From positions 62,001-126,000 of the forward strand of contig JABSQP010000004.1 of the NCBI GenBank assembly GCA_013215815.1: a stretch of 64,000 nucleotides of DNA, given 5' to 3'. Shown here one piece after another: positions 32,779 to 41,290 of this stretch. A program made the translations under genes and the position numbers. Position 1 is the stretch's first letter; the number at the start of each line of letters is the position of its first letter. The notes beneath the pieces were generated by a model that made no database searches, was not told the DNA's origin, and worked only from the letters and a program-made list of their open reading frames with translations. This DNA is from Alphaproteobacteria bacterium. Lineage in GTDB: Bacteria > Pseudomonadota > Alphaproteobacteria > Micavibrionales > Micavibrionaceae.

Positions 32779-34074
32779 ATGAAGATTTTATTAGTTGGAT
32801 CTGGTGGTCGTGAGCACGCTTTGGCTTGGGCTATCGCAAAATCACCGAACTGTACGAAGCTCTATTGCGCCCCTGGTAATGCTGGTATAGCGAATGATGC
32901 GGAGCTTGTTGATATTGGCGCAGAAGATGTTGAAGCGCTCGTGGGTTTTGCAAAAGAGAATAAAATTGATTTTGTTGTTGTTGGTCCAGAAGCACCGCTA
33001 GTCGCTGGACTTGTTGATGCGCTTGAAAAAGAAAATATCCCAGCCTTTGGCCCAAAAGCGAATGCTGCGATCTTGGAAGGTTCAAAAGGCTTCATGAAAG
33101 ACCTGTGTGCGAAGTGCGATATTCCAACGGCGCGTTACAAACGATTTAATAATTTAGAAAAAGCGACCGAGTTTATTCATGAACTTGGCGCGCCAATCGT
33201 TATTAAGGCTGATGGTCTTGCGGCTGGTAAAGGTGTTATTATTGCTGAAACAGTTGATGAAGCAATCGAAGCGACAAAAGAAATGCTCTCGGGTAGTGCT
33301 TTTGGCCTCGCTGGTAGTGAGATTGTCATCGAAGAGTTTATGGATGGTGAGGAGTTAAGTTACTTCGCGATTTCTGATGGAGAAAATTTTATCCCGTTTA
33401 CTTCTGCTCAAGACCATAAGCGCGCGTTTGATGGTGATGAGGGGCCAAACACAGGTGGTATGGGTGCTTACTCTCCGGCGCATTTCATGAGCGATGATCT
33501 AGAACAAAAAATCATAGAAACAATTATCAAGCCGACTGTTAAAGGTATGGAAGCGGAAGGGTGTCCTTTTGCTGGCGTTCTTTATGCGGGTCTTATGATT
33601 GTTGATGGTGTGCCAAAGCTAATCGAATATAATGTTCGTTTTGGTGATCCGGAATGTCAGCCAATGTTAATGCGTTTAAAAAGCGATATTGTTGAGTTGT
33701 TATATGCATCTGCGACGAAATCTTTTAATGAGCTTGCACCATTAGAGTGGGATCAGGACGCGACACTTTGTGTTGTGATGGCTGCTAACGGTTACCCAGG
33801 ATCATACGAAAAAGGAACGCCGATTAAAGGCACGGATGAGCTTAACTCTCTAGCGGATGTGAAGCTTTTCCACGCGGGTACGCTAACGGATAATAGCGGC
33901 GCATTGATTAACACTGGCGGCCGTGTTCTGAATATCGTCGGTAAAGCATCAACGATTGAAGGTGCGCAGGCAAAAGCATACGAGGGCGTCTCTAAAATTG
34001 ATTGGCCAGATGGCTTCTGCCGTAGTGATATAGGATGGCGCGCAGTCAAAGCGGATAAAGAAAAAGCGGCTTAG
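32779..34074 (+). CDS. purD: Phosphoribosylamine-glycine ligase
   Basis: A 431-residue ATP-grasp enzyme joining glycine to phosphoribosylamine, the second step of purine synthesis. The N-terminus has LLVGSGGREHALAWAI, the ATP-grasp core has IVIKADGLAAGKGVIIAE in two parts, and the signature GPNTGGMGAYSPA follows near residues 228-240. The metal-binding EYNVRFGDPECQ motif is near 280. It starts 41 bases after putA, so cotranscription is possible, and ends tail to tail with tadA, overlapping by four bases. A standalone PurD of normal length. Confidence 0.97.
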   Translation: MKILLVGSGGREHALAWAIAKSPNCTKLYCAPGNAGIANDAELVDIGAEDVEALVGFAKENKIDFVVVGPEAPLVAGLVDALEKENIPAFGPKANAAILEGSKGFMKDLCAKCDIPTARYKRFNNLEKATEFIHELGAPIVIKADGLAAGKGVIIAETVDEAIEATKEMLSGSAFGLAGSEIVIEEFMDGEELSYFAISDGENFIPFTSAQDHKRAFDGDEGPNTGGMGAYSPAHFMSDDLEQKIIETIIKPTVKGMEAEGCPFAGVLYAGLMIVDGVPKLIEYNVRFGDPECQPMLMRLKSDIVELLYASATKSFNELAPLEWDQDATLCVVMAANGYPGSYEKGTPIKGTDELNSLADVKLFHAGTLTDNSGALINTGGRVLNIVGKASTIEGAQAKAYEGVSKIDWPDGFCRSDIGWRAVKADKEKAA

Positions 34075-34541
34075 CCTTTTTTGCGTTTCGCTTGAAAGAA
34101 TTCCTTTAAAATTAAACTACATTCGTCGGCCATGACTCCATGGTCGATGTTTATTTTGTGATGGCATGTTTCTTGTTCAAAGAATTTTACGCCGTGCAAT
34201 ACACCTCCGCCTTTGGGATCGATTGCGCCAATCACAAGGCGATCAATACGCGCAAAAGCAATTGCTGCTGCACACATCGTGCAAGGTTCTAACGTGACAT
34301 AGAGTGTTGTTCCCGGAACACGCTGTTTTTCTATTTTTTTACATGACTCACGAATACATAAGATTTCTGCGTGCGCGGTTGGATCAAATTTTTCAATCGT
34401 ACGATTACCATTCTGCGCCAAGATTTCGTTCGTTTCATTACAGACGAGTACGGCGCCAATAGGCACCTCATCACGTTTTTCGGCCTCTTTTGCCTCTTCT
34501 AACGCGATTTCCATGTAGCGATGATCGATGTTTTCTGTCAT
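34071..34541 (-). CDS. tadA: tRNA-specific adenosine deaminase
   Basis: A 156-residue zinc deaminase that converts adenosine 34 of tRNA-Arg(ACG) to inosine. The active site is PTAHAEI, where His binds zinc and Glu is the proton shuttle, and EPCTMCAAAI, whose two Cys complete the zinc site. I start at ATG 34541 (MTENIDHRYM). The longer frame from 34646 would overlap the start of the divergent rluB gene and adds residues unlike the family. Only 11 bases separate the tadA and rluB start codons, so their promoters must overlap the opposite coding regions. Confidence 0.95.
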   Translation of the reverse strand: MTENIDHRYMEIALEEAKEAEKRDEVPIGAVLVCNETNEILAQNGNRTIEKFDPTAHAEILCIRESCKKIEKQRVPGTTLYVTLEPCTMCAAAIAFARIDRLVIGAIDPKGGGVLHGVKFFEQETCHHKINIDHGVMADECSLILKEFFQAKRKKG

Positions 34542-34552
34542 AAGATGACTTA

Positions 34553-35338
34553 ATGGAAAAGAAGACACAAAGTAAAGAGACAAAACAAACTGGTAAAAGC
34601 GGAGACCGTATTGCCAAGGTAATGGCGCGCGCGGGGCTTTGTTCACGACGCGATGCAGAAAAATGGATAGCAGAGGGACGTGTAAGCGTTAATGGCGATA
34701 TTTTAACCACACCAGCGTTCATTGTTGATGGATCAGAAGAAATTATTGTTGATGGTAAGCGTCTGCCAGGCCAAGAGCGTACGCGTATGTTTTTGTATCA
34801 CAAACCAGCTGGCCTGGTTACAACGCACCGTGATGAAAAAGGCCGGGCAACTATTTTTGATAAGTTTCCGGGTGAAATGCCCCGCGTTGTTAGTGTTGGG
34901 CGCCTTGATATGAATACGGAAGGGCTTTTGCTTCTGACGAATGATGGTGAGTTATCACGTTATTTAGAGCTGCCCCAAACTGGTATTCGCCGTACGTATC
35001 GTGTGCGTGTGCATGGTAAAATTATTCAGGAACGCCTTGATAACCTGAAAAAAGGTATCCGTATTGACGGTATTCGTTATAGTTCTATTGACGCCGTTAT
35101 TGATAAAGATGCGGCCAAGAAAGATGGTGCTAATCAGTGGTTAGAAGTTTCCTTAAAAGAGGGGAAAAATCGCGAAGTGCGTAAAGTCATGGAAGCGATT
35201 GGTTTGACGGTAAACCGCCTTATCCGTACATCTTACGGACCCTTCCATCTTGGCAACCTTGATCGTGGCGCGATTTTAGAAGTGAAGTACGGACAGCTTC
35301 AAACAATGGTGCCTGAGTATTTTAAAAAGAAAGCTTAA
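34553..35338 (+). CDS. rluB: Ribosomal large subunit pseudouridine synthase, RluB type
   Basis: A 261-residue enzyme of the RsuA/RluB/E/F class. A Lys-rich N-terminal tail precedes an S4 RNA-binding domain (IAKVMARAGLCSRRDAEKWI, about 20-70). The catalytic domain has VGRLDMNTEGLLLLTND, whose Asp is the nucleophile, at about 121-137, and ends with KEGKNREVRKVMEAIG. RluB makes pseudouridine 2605 in 23S rRNA; distinguishing it from RluE/F or RsuA rests on the S4 domain and the genomic pairing with rsmD and tadA, a common alphaproteobacterial arrangement. rsmD starts three bases after its stop. Confidence 0.9.
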   Translation: MEKKTQSKETKQTGKSGDRIAKVMARAGLCSRRDAEKWIAEGRVSVNGDILTTPAFIVDGSEEIIVDGKRLPGQERTRMFLYHKPAGLVTTHRDEKGRATIFDKFPGEMPRVVSVGRLDMNTEGLLLLTNDGELSRYLELPQTGIRRTYRVRVHGKIIQERLDNLKKGIRIDGIRYSSIDAVIDKDAAKKDGANQWLEVSLKEGKNREVRKVMEAIGLTVNRLIRTSYGPFHLGNLDRGAILEVKYGQLQTMVPEYFKKKA

Positions 35339-35341
35339 ACA

Positions 35342-35905
35342 ATGCGAATTGTCGGCGGTATTCATCGATCCAGAAAATTAGAAACACCGAAAAATGATGC
35401 TGTTCGTCCGACGAGTGACAAGGTTCGTCAGGCGCTTTTTAATATGCTGAATAGTCGCGGTCTTGTGCAGGACGCTGTTGTTCTTGATGCGTTTTGTGGA
35501 ACTGGCGCGTTGGGTTTAGAGGCCTTGTCACAGGGGGCAAAAGAAGCGGTGTTTATCGATAAGGCACGTTCTTCACTTGATTTATGCCGTGCAAACATTT
35601 CTAACCTAGGTGTTGGTGAAGACGCTCATGTTCTTTGTCAGGATAGTGCAAAGCTAAAAGAGAAGCCTGATAATTTCCTTCAAGCCGACCTTGTCTTTTT
35701 GGATCCTCCTTATCGCAAAGGACTGGTTGAGAAAGCTGTGGGCTCTTTGATTGTATGTGGCTGGTTGGCAGATGATTGCGCTCTTGTTATTGAAACAGCA
35801 AGCGATGAAGAGCTCAATTTGCCGAATATCGAGATCTTGCAGGAAAAAACATACGGCGAACCGAAAATCATGCTTGCGAAATTACATTCCAGTAAAATAA
35901 AGTAG
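35342..35905 (+). CDS. rsmD: 16S rRNA (guanine(966)-N(2))-methyltransferase RsmD
   Basis: A 187-residue SAM-dependent methyltransferase acting on the small ribosomal subunit. It starts with the family pattern MRIVGGIHRSRKLETP and RPTSDKVRQALFNML, which bind RNA. The SAM motif I is VLDAFCGTGALGLEALSQGA at about 48-67, and the catalytic tetrad DPPY is near residue 122. It is coupled to rluB (three bases between) and its 3' end overlaps the uppP stop region by 24 bases tail to tail. Confidence 0.96.
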   Translation: MRIVGGIHRSRKLETPKNDAVRPTSDKVRQALFNMLNSRGLVQDAVVLDAFCGTGALGLEALSQGAKEAVFIDKARSSLDLCRANISNLGVGEDAHVLCQDSAKLKEKPDNFLQADLVFLDPPYRKGLVEKAVGSLIVCGWLADDCALVIETASDEELNLPNIEILQEKTYGEPKIMLAKLHSSKIK

Positions 35906-36694
35906 ATAAAGCAGGCCTGCCCCTAAGATAATGCGGTAAATTGCAAACGGCGTAAGTGTATGCCTGTTCAGCCATTTCATCATTACTGCAATTGATATCC
36001 ATCCTGTGATGAAAGACAGCAAAACACCAAGTAGTGATGAGAGGCCTAAGTCAATAGATCCGCTTTGGTAGAGATCATATCCGCTTAATGTTCCTGCGCC
36101 TGCAATGGCGACGATCCCAAGGAGTAGTGAAAAACGCGCTGCATCCGTACGCGTGTATCCAAGAAAGCGAGCTGATGTCATTGTAATGCCCGAGCGGCTA
36201 GTGCCAGGAACAAGTGCTAGAGCCTGGCTTAACCCGATGAGAAGGGCATGTTTTCCTCCCATTTGTTCTATCTTTTTGTCTGTTTTTCCGTACTTATCTG
36301 CAATCCAGAGCACGATACCGAATATTAGTGTCATCCATGCCATGACTTTTAGAAGGCAAAGGAATGATGGTTCCAGTTTTTGTAATAAAAACCCGCAAAC
36401 AATAACGGGGATGGAAGCTATAATAACGTTTCTGAGAAGATGAAATCCGTCGCTATCTTTTTGGTGTACGTTTGATGCCATCGCCCATATATCTTTATAA
36501 AAATACACAAGTACAGCGAGTAGTGTTCCGATATGAACGGCGACATCAAGCATTCTGTTCTCACTCCAGCAGAGATCAACCGATGAATCGCCCATAAGGT
36601 AGTGTGTTAAAACCAAATGACCGCTGGAACTAACAGGTAAAAACTCTGTTAGACCTTGAACAATTGCTAAAATAAGAAGGTAGTGCAGCGCCAT
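35882..36694 (-). CDS. uppP: Undecaprenyl-diphosphatase (BacA/UppP)
   Basis: A 270-residue integral membrane phosphatase that recycles undecaprenyl pyrophosphate, the lipid carrier for peptidoglycan and polysaccharide export, and confers bacitracin tolerance. The two signature motifs are present: GLTEFLPVSSSGHL at about 14-27 and VPGTSRSGITM at about 163-173. About eight hydrophobic segments are seen. It overlaps rsmD tail to tail by 24 bases. The upstream 59 bases to the divergent 36754 gene must hold both promoters. Confidence 0.96.
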   Translation of the reverse strand: MALHYLLILAIVQGLTEFLPVSSSGHLVLTHYLMGDSSVDLCWSENRMLDVAVHIGTLLAVLVYFYKDIWAMASNVHQKDSDGFHLLRNVIIASIPVIVCGFLLQKLEPSFLCLLKVMAWMTLIFGIVLWIADKYGKTDKKIEQMGGKHALLIGLSQALALVPGTSRSGITMTSARFLGYTRTDAARFSLLLGIVAIAGAGTLSGYDLYQSGSIDLGLSSLLGVLLSFITGWISIAVMMKWLNRHTLTPFAIYRIILGAGLLYLLYFTGM

Positions 36695-36753
36695 GCTTTG
36701 GTTTAAACTCCGCTATAGAAAAACGTCATCTTAACGTAAGGGATATTCGTTCG

Positions 36754-36954
36754 ATGGTCTATCTTTTTGGTGTGATTGGTTTGATTTTGGGGTTTGGCCT
36801 TGGGCTTGGTGTCATTGGTGTTTTTTTACGCAGTGTTGCAACGCAAGATCTTAAAGAGAATAAATCAATATGGTGGACATACGGTCTAGCTGTTTGGATT
36901 TTTGCAGGTTTGGGATGCTACGCGGGTGTTTTTCTGTATGGGCGATATTTTTAG
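36754..36954 (+). CDS. Small membrane protein of 66 residues, unknown function
   Basis: This short protein has two hydrophobic segments (about 3-27, glycine-rich, and 42-62) joined by a charged loop DLKENKSIWW. The pattern fits a small two-helix inner-membrane protein with both ends on the same side. I do not recognise the family. AAGGGATA lies about ten bases before the ATG. It precedes the GST gene by 56 bases on the same strand and may share its transcript. Small, but the composition is strongly membrane-protein-like and no other frame is plausible here. Confidence 0.6.
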   Translation: MVYLFGVIGLILGFGLGLGVIGVFLRSVATQDLKENKSIWWTYGLAVWIFAGLGCYAGVFLYGRYF

Positions 36955-37010
36955 GACAAATGATGCGTCATTTTCTTGCTAAAACATTATAAACGGGTAG
37001 AGTAGGCACT

Positions 37011-37679
37011 ATGAGAACACTTTATCATCTATGGCTTCATCCTTTTTCGAGAAAAGTTCGCATTGTCTTGGCGGAAAAGGGCCTTCCGTTTGAAGATAAG
37101 ATTGAAAAAGTCTGGGAGCGTCGCACAGAGTTTTTGGCGATGAACCCTGCTGGAGATGTACCTGTACTTGTTGAGCCGGATGGTACAACGCTTTCTAATT
37201 CTCAAGTAATCTGCGAATATTTAGCAGAAGTTTACCCGGAAAATAACTTGCTTGGACCTGATCCAATACAACGTGCGGAAACGCGTCGCTTGGTTGGGTG
37301 GTTTGATGTTAAGTTTAACCGTGAAGTTTCTGACAATCTTCTTGGCGAAAAGCTAATGAAACCTCTATTAAAACTTGGCGAACCACACGGACCGTCTATT
37401 CGTGCTGGGCATGCAAATATTCACTACCACCTTGATTATATTGGATTTTTGACTGAGAAACGTACCTGGCTAGCGGGTGATAATTTCTCATTAGCTGATA
37501 TTGCAGCGGCGTCGCATTTATCAGCTATTGACTATATTGGCGATGTTCCGTGGGAAGAACATCAATCGGCTCATGAATGGTATGCACGAGTGAAATCTCG
37601 CCCAAGCTTTAAGCCATTACTGGAAGAGAGAATTCCAGGTTTTCAGCCAGCTGATCATTACGAAGACGTCGATTTTTAA
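37011..37679 (+). CDS. Glutathione S-transferase family protein
   Basis: A 222-residue cytosolic protein. The N-terminal thioredoxin-like domain (about 1-78) begins LYHLWLHPFSRKVRIVLAEKG and has the cis-proline region GDVPVLVEPDG with SNSQVICEYLAE, which binds the glutathione gamma-glutamyl group. The all-helical C-terminal domain has FSLADIAAASHLSAIDYIG, the usual GST signature. The specific substrate cannot be told. The downstream epimerase-like gene starts 15 bases later on the same strand, so the two are probably cotranscribed. Confidence 0.9.
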   Translation: MRTLYHLWLHPFSRKVRIVLAEKGLPFEDKIEKVWERRTEFLAMNPAGDVPVLVEPDGTTLSNSQVICEYLAEVYPENNLLGPDPIQRAETRRLVGWFDVKFNREVSDNLLGEKLMKPLLKLGEPHGPSIRAGHANIHYHLDYIGFLTEKRTWLAGDNFSLADIAAASHLSAIDYIGDVPWEEHQSAHEWYARVKSRPSFKPLLEERIPGFQPADHYEDVDF

Positions 37680-37694
37680 GAGGTATAAAAACGA

Positions 37695-38606
37695 ATGTCT
37701 GGGAAAAGCAAAAGGCTATTTTGTTTCGGTTACGGCTATGTCTGTGATTATCTTGGATATGATTTGCAACAACAGGGCGGTTGGACGCTTTCTGGTACAA
37801 CGCGTGATGAAGAACGTCGTAACGAGCTTTTAGCCCGACGTATTCGTACGCATATTTTTGATAATGACCATCCTTTGACGGATCCTGTTTCTGCTTTACG
37901 GGATGTGACCCATGTCTTGGTTGCTGCTCCACCTGATAGAAATGGGGCGCCTGCATTCAATATGCATGCTGATGATATTTTAAAGATGCCAAATTTGGAA
38001 TGGTTTGGTTATTTGTCAACAACAGGTGTCTACGGTGATCGTAATGGACATGCGGTTGATGAAAGCTCTGAGCTCAATCCCACGAATGCCCGCGGTGAGA
38101 AACGAGCGCGCGCTGAACAGCAATGGCTGTCTCTTTTCAAATCTCATGGATTACCTGTCCATATATTTAGATTGTCAGGGATTTATGGTCCAGGGCGTAG
38201 TGCTTTGGATTCTGTCCGTGTTGGCGTAGCGCGCCGTATTGACAAACCTGGTCATAAATTTAACCGCATCCACGTAGATGATATTGTTCAAGCGATTTTG
38301 GCATCATTTGAAAAACCCAACCCAGGATCTGCTTACAACTTAGCTGATGATCTGCCAGCTCCTAGCCATGAAGTGATAGGATATGCGTGTGATCTACTGG
38401 GTTTAGAGACGCCGCCACTTATTCCTTTTAATGAAGCAGATTTAGCGCCAATGGCATTAAGTTTTTATAAGGATAATAAAGTGGTATTAAACAACAAAAT
38501 AAAGGAAGAACTTGGTGTAGCACTAAAGTATCCTGATTTTAAATCTGGGTTACAAGGTTGTTTAGAGGCTGAAAAATATGCCGAAGAGCAGGAAAAATCT
38601 GCTTAA
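37695..38606 (+). CDS. NAD(P)-dependent epimerase-like protein (extended SDR, YeeZ-like)
   Basis: A 303-residue Rossmann-fold protein. The N-terminal dinucleotide motif is degenerate (FGYGYVCDYLGYDL rather than the classic GxxGxxG). The fold is clear from VLVAAPPDRNG, GYLSTTGVYGDRNGHAVDE, which holds the serine and threonine of the active site, and IFRLSGIYGPGRSALD. The Tyr-x-x-x-Lys pair is not in its usual place (NARGEKRARAEQQW), as in YeeZ-like atypical SDRs that act as sugar or unknown reductases. It ends four bases into the histidine kinase gene tail to tail. Substrate unknown. Confidence 0.8.
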   Translation: MSGKSKRLFCFGYGYVCDYLGYDLQQQGGWTLSGTTRDEERRNELLARRIRTHIFDNDHPLTDPVSALRDVTHVLVAAPPDRNGAPAFNMHADDILKMPNLEWFGYLSTTGVYGDRNGHAVDESSELNPTNARGEKRARAEQQWLSLFKSHGLPVHIFRLSGIYGPGRSALDSVRVGVARRIDKPGHKFNRIHVDDIVQAILASFEKPNPGSAYNLADDLPAPSHEVIGYACDLLGLETPPLIPFNEADLAPMALSFYKDNKVVLNNKIKEELGVALKYPDFKSGLQGCLEAEKYAEEQEKSA

Positions 38607-40492
38607 TTCTCTTGTTTTTGTGTAACAGCTTGATAGGGCAAACGTATAGTTACAGTGGTTCCTACATCTAATTCTGATTCAATGTAAAGATTTCCACCAT
38701 GAGCTTCCGCAAGTTCTTTTGTGATCGATAAACCTAGCCCAGAACCTTCATATTCTCTTGTATACGAGCATTCAACTTGCTCGAAAGGTTTCGTAATGTT
38801 CATCAGTTTGTTCGCGGGAATTCCAATGCCATTATCAATGATGGCTATATCAATATAATCACTTTCTTCACTACATTTTAAAGTGACTTTACCGTCTTCT
38901 TTTGTAAATTTAACAGAGTTAGAAAGGAGGTTTAAAATCATCTGCATAACAGCGCGTCTGTCTGCAATAATTTCTAAATCTTCTCCTTTTACATCAGCGA
39001 ACAGTTTTACATTTTCATCAAGTGCACGGCTTTCCATCATATGAAGAGCAAGTTTAATCGTTTTAATGAGATTAAACTTCTCTAAATTGAGTTCATATTT
39101 GCCTGCTTCAATTTTGGACATATCTAAAATGTCACTGATGAGGTCGAGAAGATGTTCACCACTTTCACGTATGCCTGAGATGTATTCGATGTATTTGTCA
39201 TTTCCAATAGGGCCTAACAATTGATGTTGCATCATCTCAGAAAAACCAATGATGGCGTTAAGGGGAGTTCTCAGCTCGTGGCTCATATTCGCAAGGAACT
39301 GGCTTTTGGCAGCATACGCGCGCTCTGCAGAATCTTTGGCCTTACGAAGATCATTCTCTTTTAAGATGGTGTCTGTAACATCTTGCATGATTCCATAAAG
39401 CGCAATCACGTCGTACTCATCATCAACTTCACAACGTCCTTCACAACGAATATAACGTGTTTCTCCATCAGAGCGTGTTAAGCGGAAATCAATTTCGTAA
39501 TCATTTTGTTCAATCATTGCGCGCTGGAAAACTTGTGTCATGCGTCCAGCATCTTCGCGGTAAATCATTGATGTTATATTATCGAGTGTTGGATCAAAAT
39601 CTTCTTTGTTTTCAAATCCGAACATGCGGTAAATTTCGTGAGAAAGACGGAGTGTTTCATTTCCTACGCGCCAGCGCCAATGACCCATATGAGCAATCGC
39701 CTCGGCTTCGGAAAGTTCTCTTTGTTGCCGTTCTAAGCGTTCTTTTTGTTTTTTTATTGCCGTGATATCACGACCTAAAGAAAATATATTGTCTTGGTTA
39801 GATTGAAACTGCCAGTGGATCCAATGTAAGCTTCCATCGTTAGAAATCATGCGGGCATCAAAGTCGAAAGAGGCGTCATCTATATCCTCCGCGTTTTGAC
39901 GAAAGTCTTGTAGAGCGCGGTGAACAAAAGGTCTGTCTTCCTCGTGCACGATATCTAGAAAATTAAAAGATGTTATATTATCGCCGTTCAGTCCAAATAA
40001 TTTCGAAGATGCAGAGTTTTTGTAAATAAACTGTCCTTCAAAGTCACTTACAAGACAAATATCTTGTGACATCTCCATAAAGGGATATGGGTTAACATCG
40101 TTTTGAGCAGAAGCATTTTTCTTTTCTTCGACTTTTTTGGCAACGTACTGTTTTAATTTTTCGCGCGCAGTGATTTCCTCGGCAGAAGCTATTAAATAGC
40201 GTTCGCCTTTTTTAATTTCTACCCAATCGAATTGCAGCGCAATTTTTTTACCAGATGGCTTAATTGTTGTAATTTGAAGATCATTATTTGCTATCGGATC
40301 TTCTTCAAACACAAAAGCTATATTATCGTTGTGAACAGGATCTGAAATCTCGCAGATAGATAAAAATGATTCTGTTGCGAATAAAATATCACCTTTTTCA
40401 TCAGCAATAAGACGTGCACCATCATGCAATTCCGACAAATCGGAAATAGGTTGTTTTGAATGACTCTGTGTCTTTGCTGCTTTAGCTGGCAT
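38603..40492 (-). CDS. PAS-domain sensor histidine kinase (orphan)
   Basis: A 629-residue kinase with no membrane segment, so probably cytosolic. About three PAS-like regions precede the kinase: a divergent one (20-110), PAS 2 from about 138 (EMSQDICLVSDFEGQFIY in part), and PAS 3 from about 268 (MGHWRWRVGNETLRLS). The dimerisation helix has phosphoacceptor His405 in FLANMSHELRTPLNAI. The N box is ILNLLSNSVKFT, and G boxes are DNGIGIP and GSGLGLSI. No receiver domain or response regulator is adjacent, so its partner must be elsewhere. The signal is unknown; no heme or flavin site was recognised. Confidence 0.92.
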   Translation of the reverse strand: MPAKAAKTQSHSKQPISDLSELHDGARLIADEKGDILFATESFLSICEISDPVHNDNIAFVFEEDPIANNDLQITTIKPSGKKIALQFDWVEIKKGERYLIASAEEITAREKLKQYVAKKVEEKKNASAQNDVNPYPFMEMSQDICLVSDFEGQFIYKNSASSKLFGLNGDNITSFNFLDIVHEEDRPFVHRALQDFRQNAEDIDDASFDFDARMISNDGSLHWIHWQFQSNQDNIFSLGRDITAIKKQKERLERQQRELSEAEAIAHMGHWRWRVGNETLRLSHEIYRMFGFENKEDFDPTLDNITSMIYREDAGRMTQVFQRAMIEQNDYEIDFRLTRSDGETRYIRCEGRCEVDDEYDVIALYGIMQDVTDTILKENDLRKAKDSAERAYAAKSQFLANMSHELRTPLNAIIGFSEMMQHQLLGPIGNDKYIEYISGIRESGEHLLDLISDILDMSKIEAGKYELNLEKFNLIKTIKLALHMMESRALDENVKLFADVKGEDLEIIADRRAVMQMILNLLSNSVKFTKEDGKVTLKCSEESDYIDIAIIDNGIGIPANKLMNITKPFEQVECSYTREYEGSGLGLSITKELAEAHGGNLYIESELDVGTTVTIRLPYQAVTQKQEN

Positions 40493-40591
40493 GGCTTGGC
40501 ATTTCGCTTGGTATAAAAAGAATCAGGAGAAGTCCTGATAAATACCATAATGCCTAAATTCGCATGTTATTACAACTATTGGCTCACTTAA

Positions 40592-40623
40592 GAAAAAAGC
40601 GCCCGAAGGGAGGGCGCTTTTTA
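40592..40623 (-). terminator. Rho-independent terminator after the redoxin gene
   Basis: AAAAAAGCGCCC and GGGCGCTTTTT form a long perfect GC-rich stem around a GAAGGGA loop. It is 25 bases beyond the redoxin stop and reads well on the minus strand, ending that transcript before the histidine kinase gene. Confidence 0.85.
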
Positions 40624-40647
40624 ACGTGGTTGATAAAATGGTAACTT

Positions 40648-41253
40648 TTAGTATTTCACGCTGCAGCCATATGGCTTTGTGCTTGAAACTTCAATTTCTG
40701 TACCCGCGGCAAGAGAGTCAATTGCTGCCATAACATAGTTTGTCGCACCTTCGATCGCTTCAGGCTTGAAGCTTGAGTCGCTGTCTATTGCCCCTGCATA
40801 CGCAAGATTACCATCAGCATCTACAACAAACATATGAGGTGTTGTTTTTGCGTTATATAGGCGACCAATATCACCGGAAGCGTCAAGAAGCTGCGCTGTT
40901 GCATTTGCACCTTGTTCTTCGGCTACTGCATTTGCTTGTTCACCGTTAACATGGCCTTGCTTACCTTCTGCTGAAGAGTGAATGCTAAGCCATACAACGT
41001 CTTTATCTGTCGCTTCTTTTTGGAGTTTTTGCATGTTACCTGAGCCGTAATGTTTCACGACAAAAGGACATTCATTGTTTGTCCATTCTAAGACAACAGT
41101 TTTGCCACGAAAATCGCTTAAATTATGTGAGTTTCCATTAGAATCTACAGCCGTAAATTCTGGTGCCATTTCACCCACAGTAGGCGCTGCCTGTGCGTTT
41201 GCTGAGAAAATCATGGCTACAGCCGCTAGAGCTGAAAGGAAAGTTAGTTTCAT
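40648..41253 (-). CDS. Secreted thioredoxin-fold (AhpC/TSA-redoxin) family protein
   Basis: A 201-residue protein with a signal peptide of about 22 residues ending ANAQAAP. The thioredoxin fold starts VGEMAPEFTAVDSNGNSHNL. The usual redox centre is replaced by WTNNECPFVVKHYG, with one cysteine near residue 60 where peroxiredoxins have their peroxidatic Cys; another cysteine is near the C-terminus in YGCSVKY. RLYNAKTTPHMFVVDADG contains the cis-proline. The best description is a periplasmic redoxin of unknown substrate. It ends in a strong terminator and lies 37 bases downstream of the DsbD-type gene on the same strand, so the two may act together in periplasmic thiol chemistry. Confidence 0.88.
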   Translation of the reverse strand: MKLTFLSALAAVAMIFSANAQAAPTVGEMAPEFTAVDSNGNSHNLSDFRGKTVVLEWTNNECPFVVKHYGSGNMQKLQKEATDKDVVWLSIHSSAEGKQGHVNGEQANAVAEEQGANATAQLLDASGDIGRLYNAKTTPHMFVVDADGNLAYAGAIDSDSSFKPEAIEGATNYVMAAIDSLAAGTEIEVSSTKPYGCSVKY

Positions 41254-41290
41254 TGTTAATGTTCCTTAATTAAAGGGGTTAAATACGTAT

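Noticed and set aside
34542-34646. N-terminal extension of tadA
   Set aside because: It would overlap the rluB start region and adds sequence unlike TadA; ATG 34541 fits the family.
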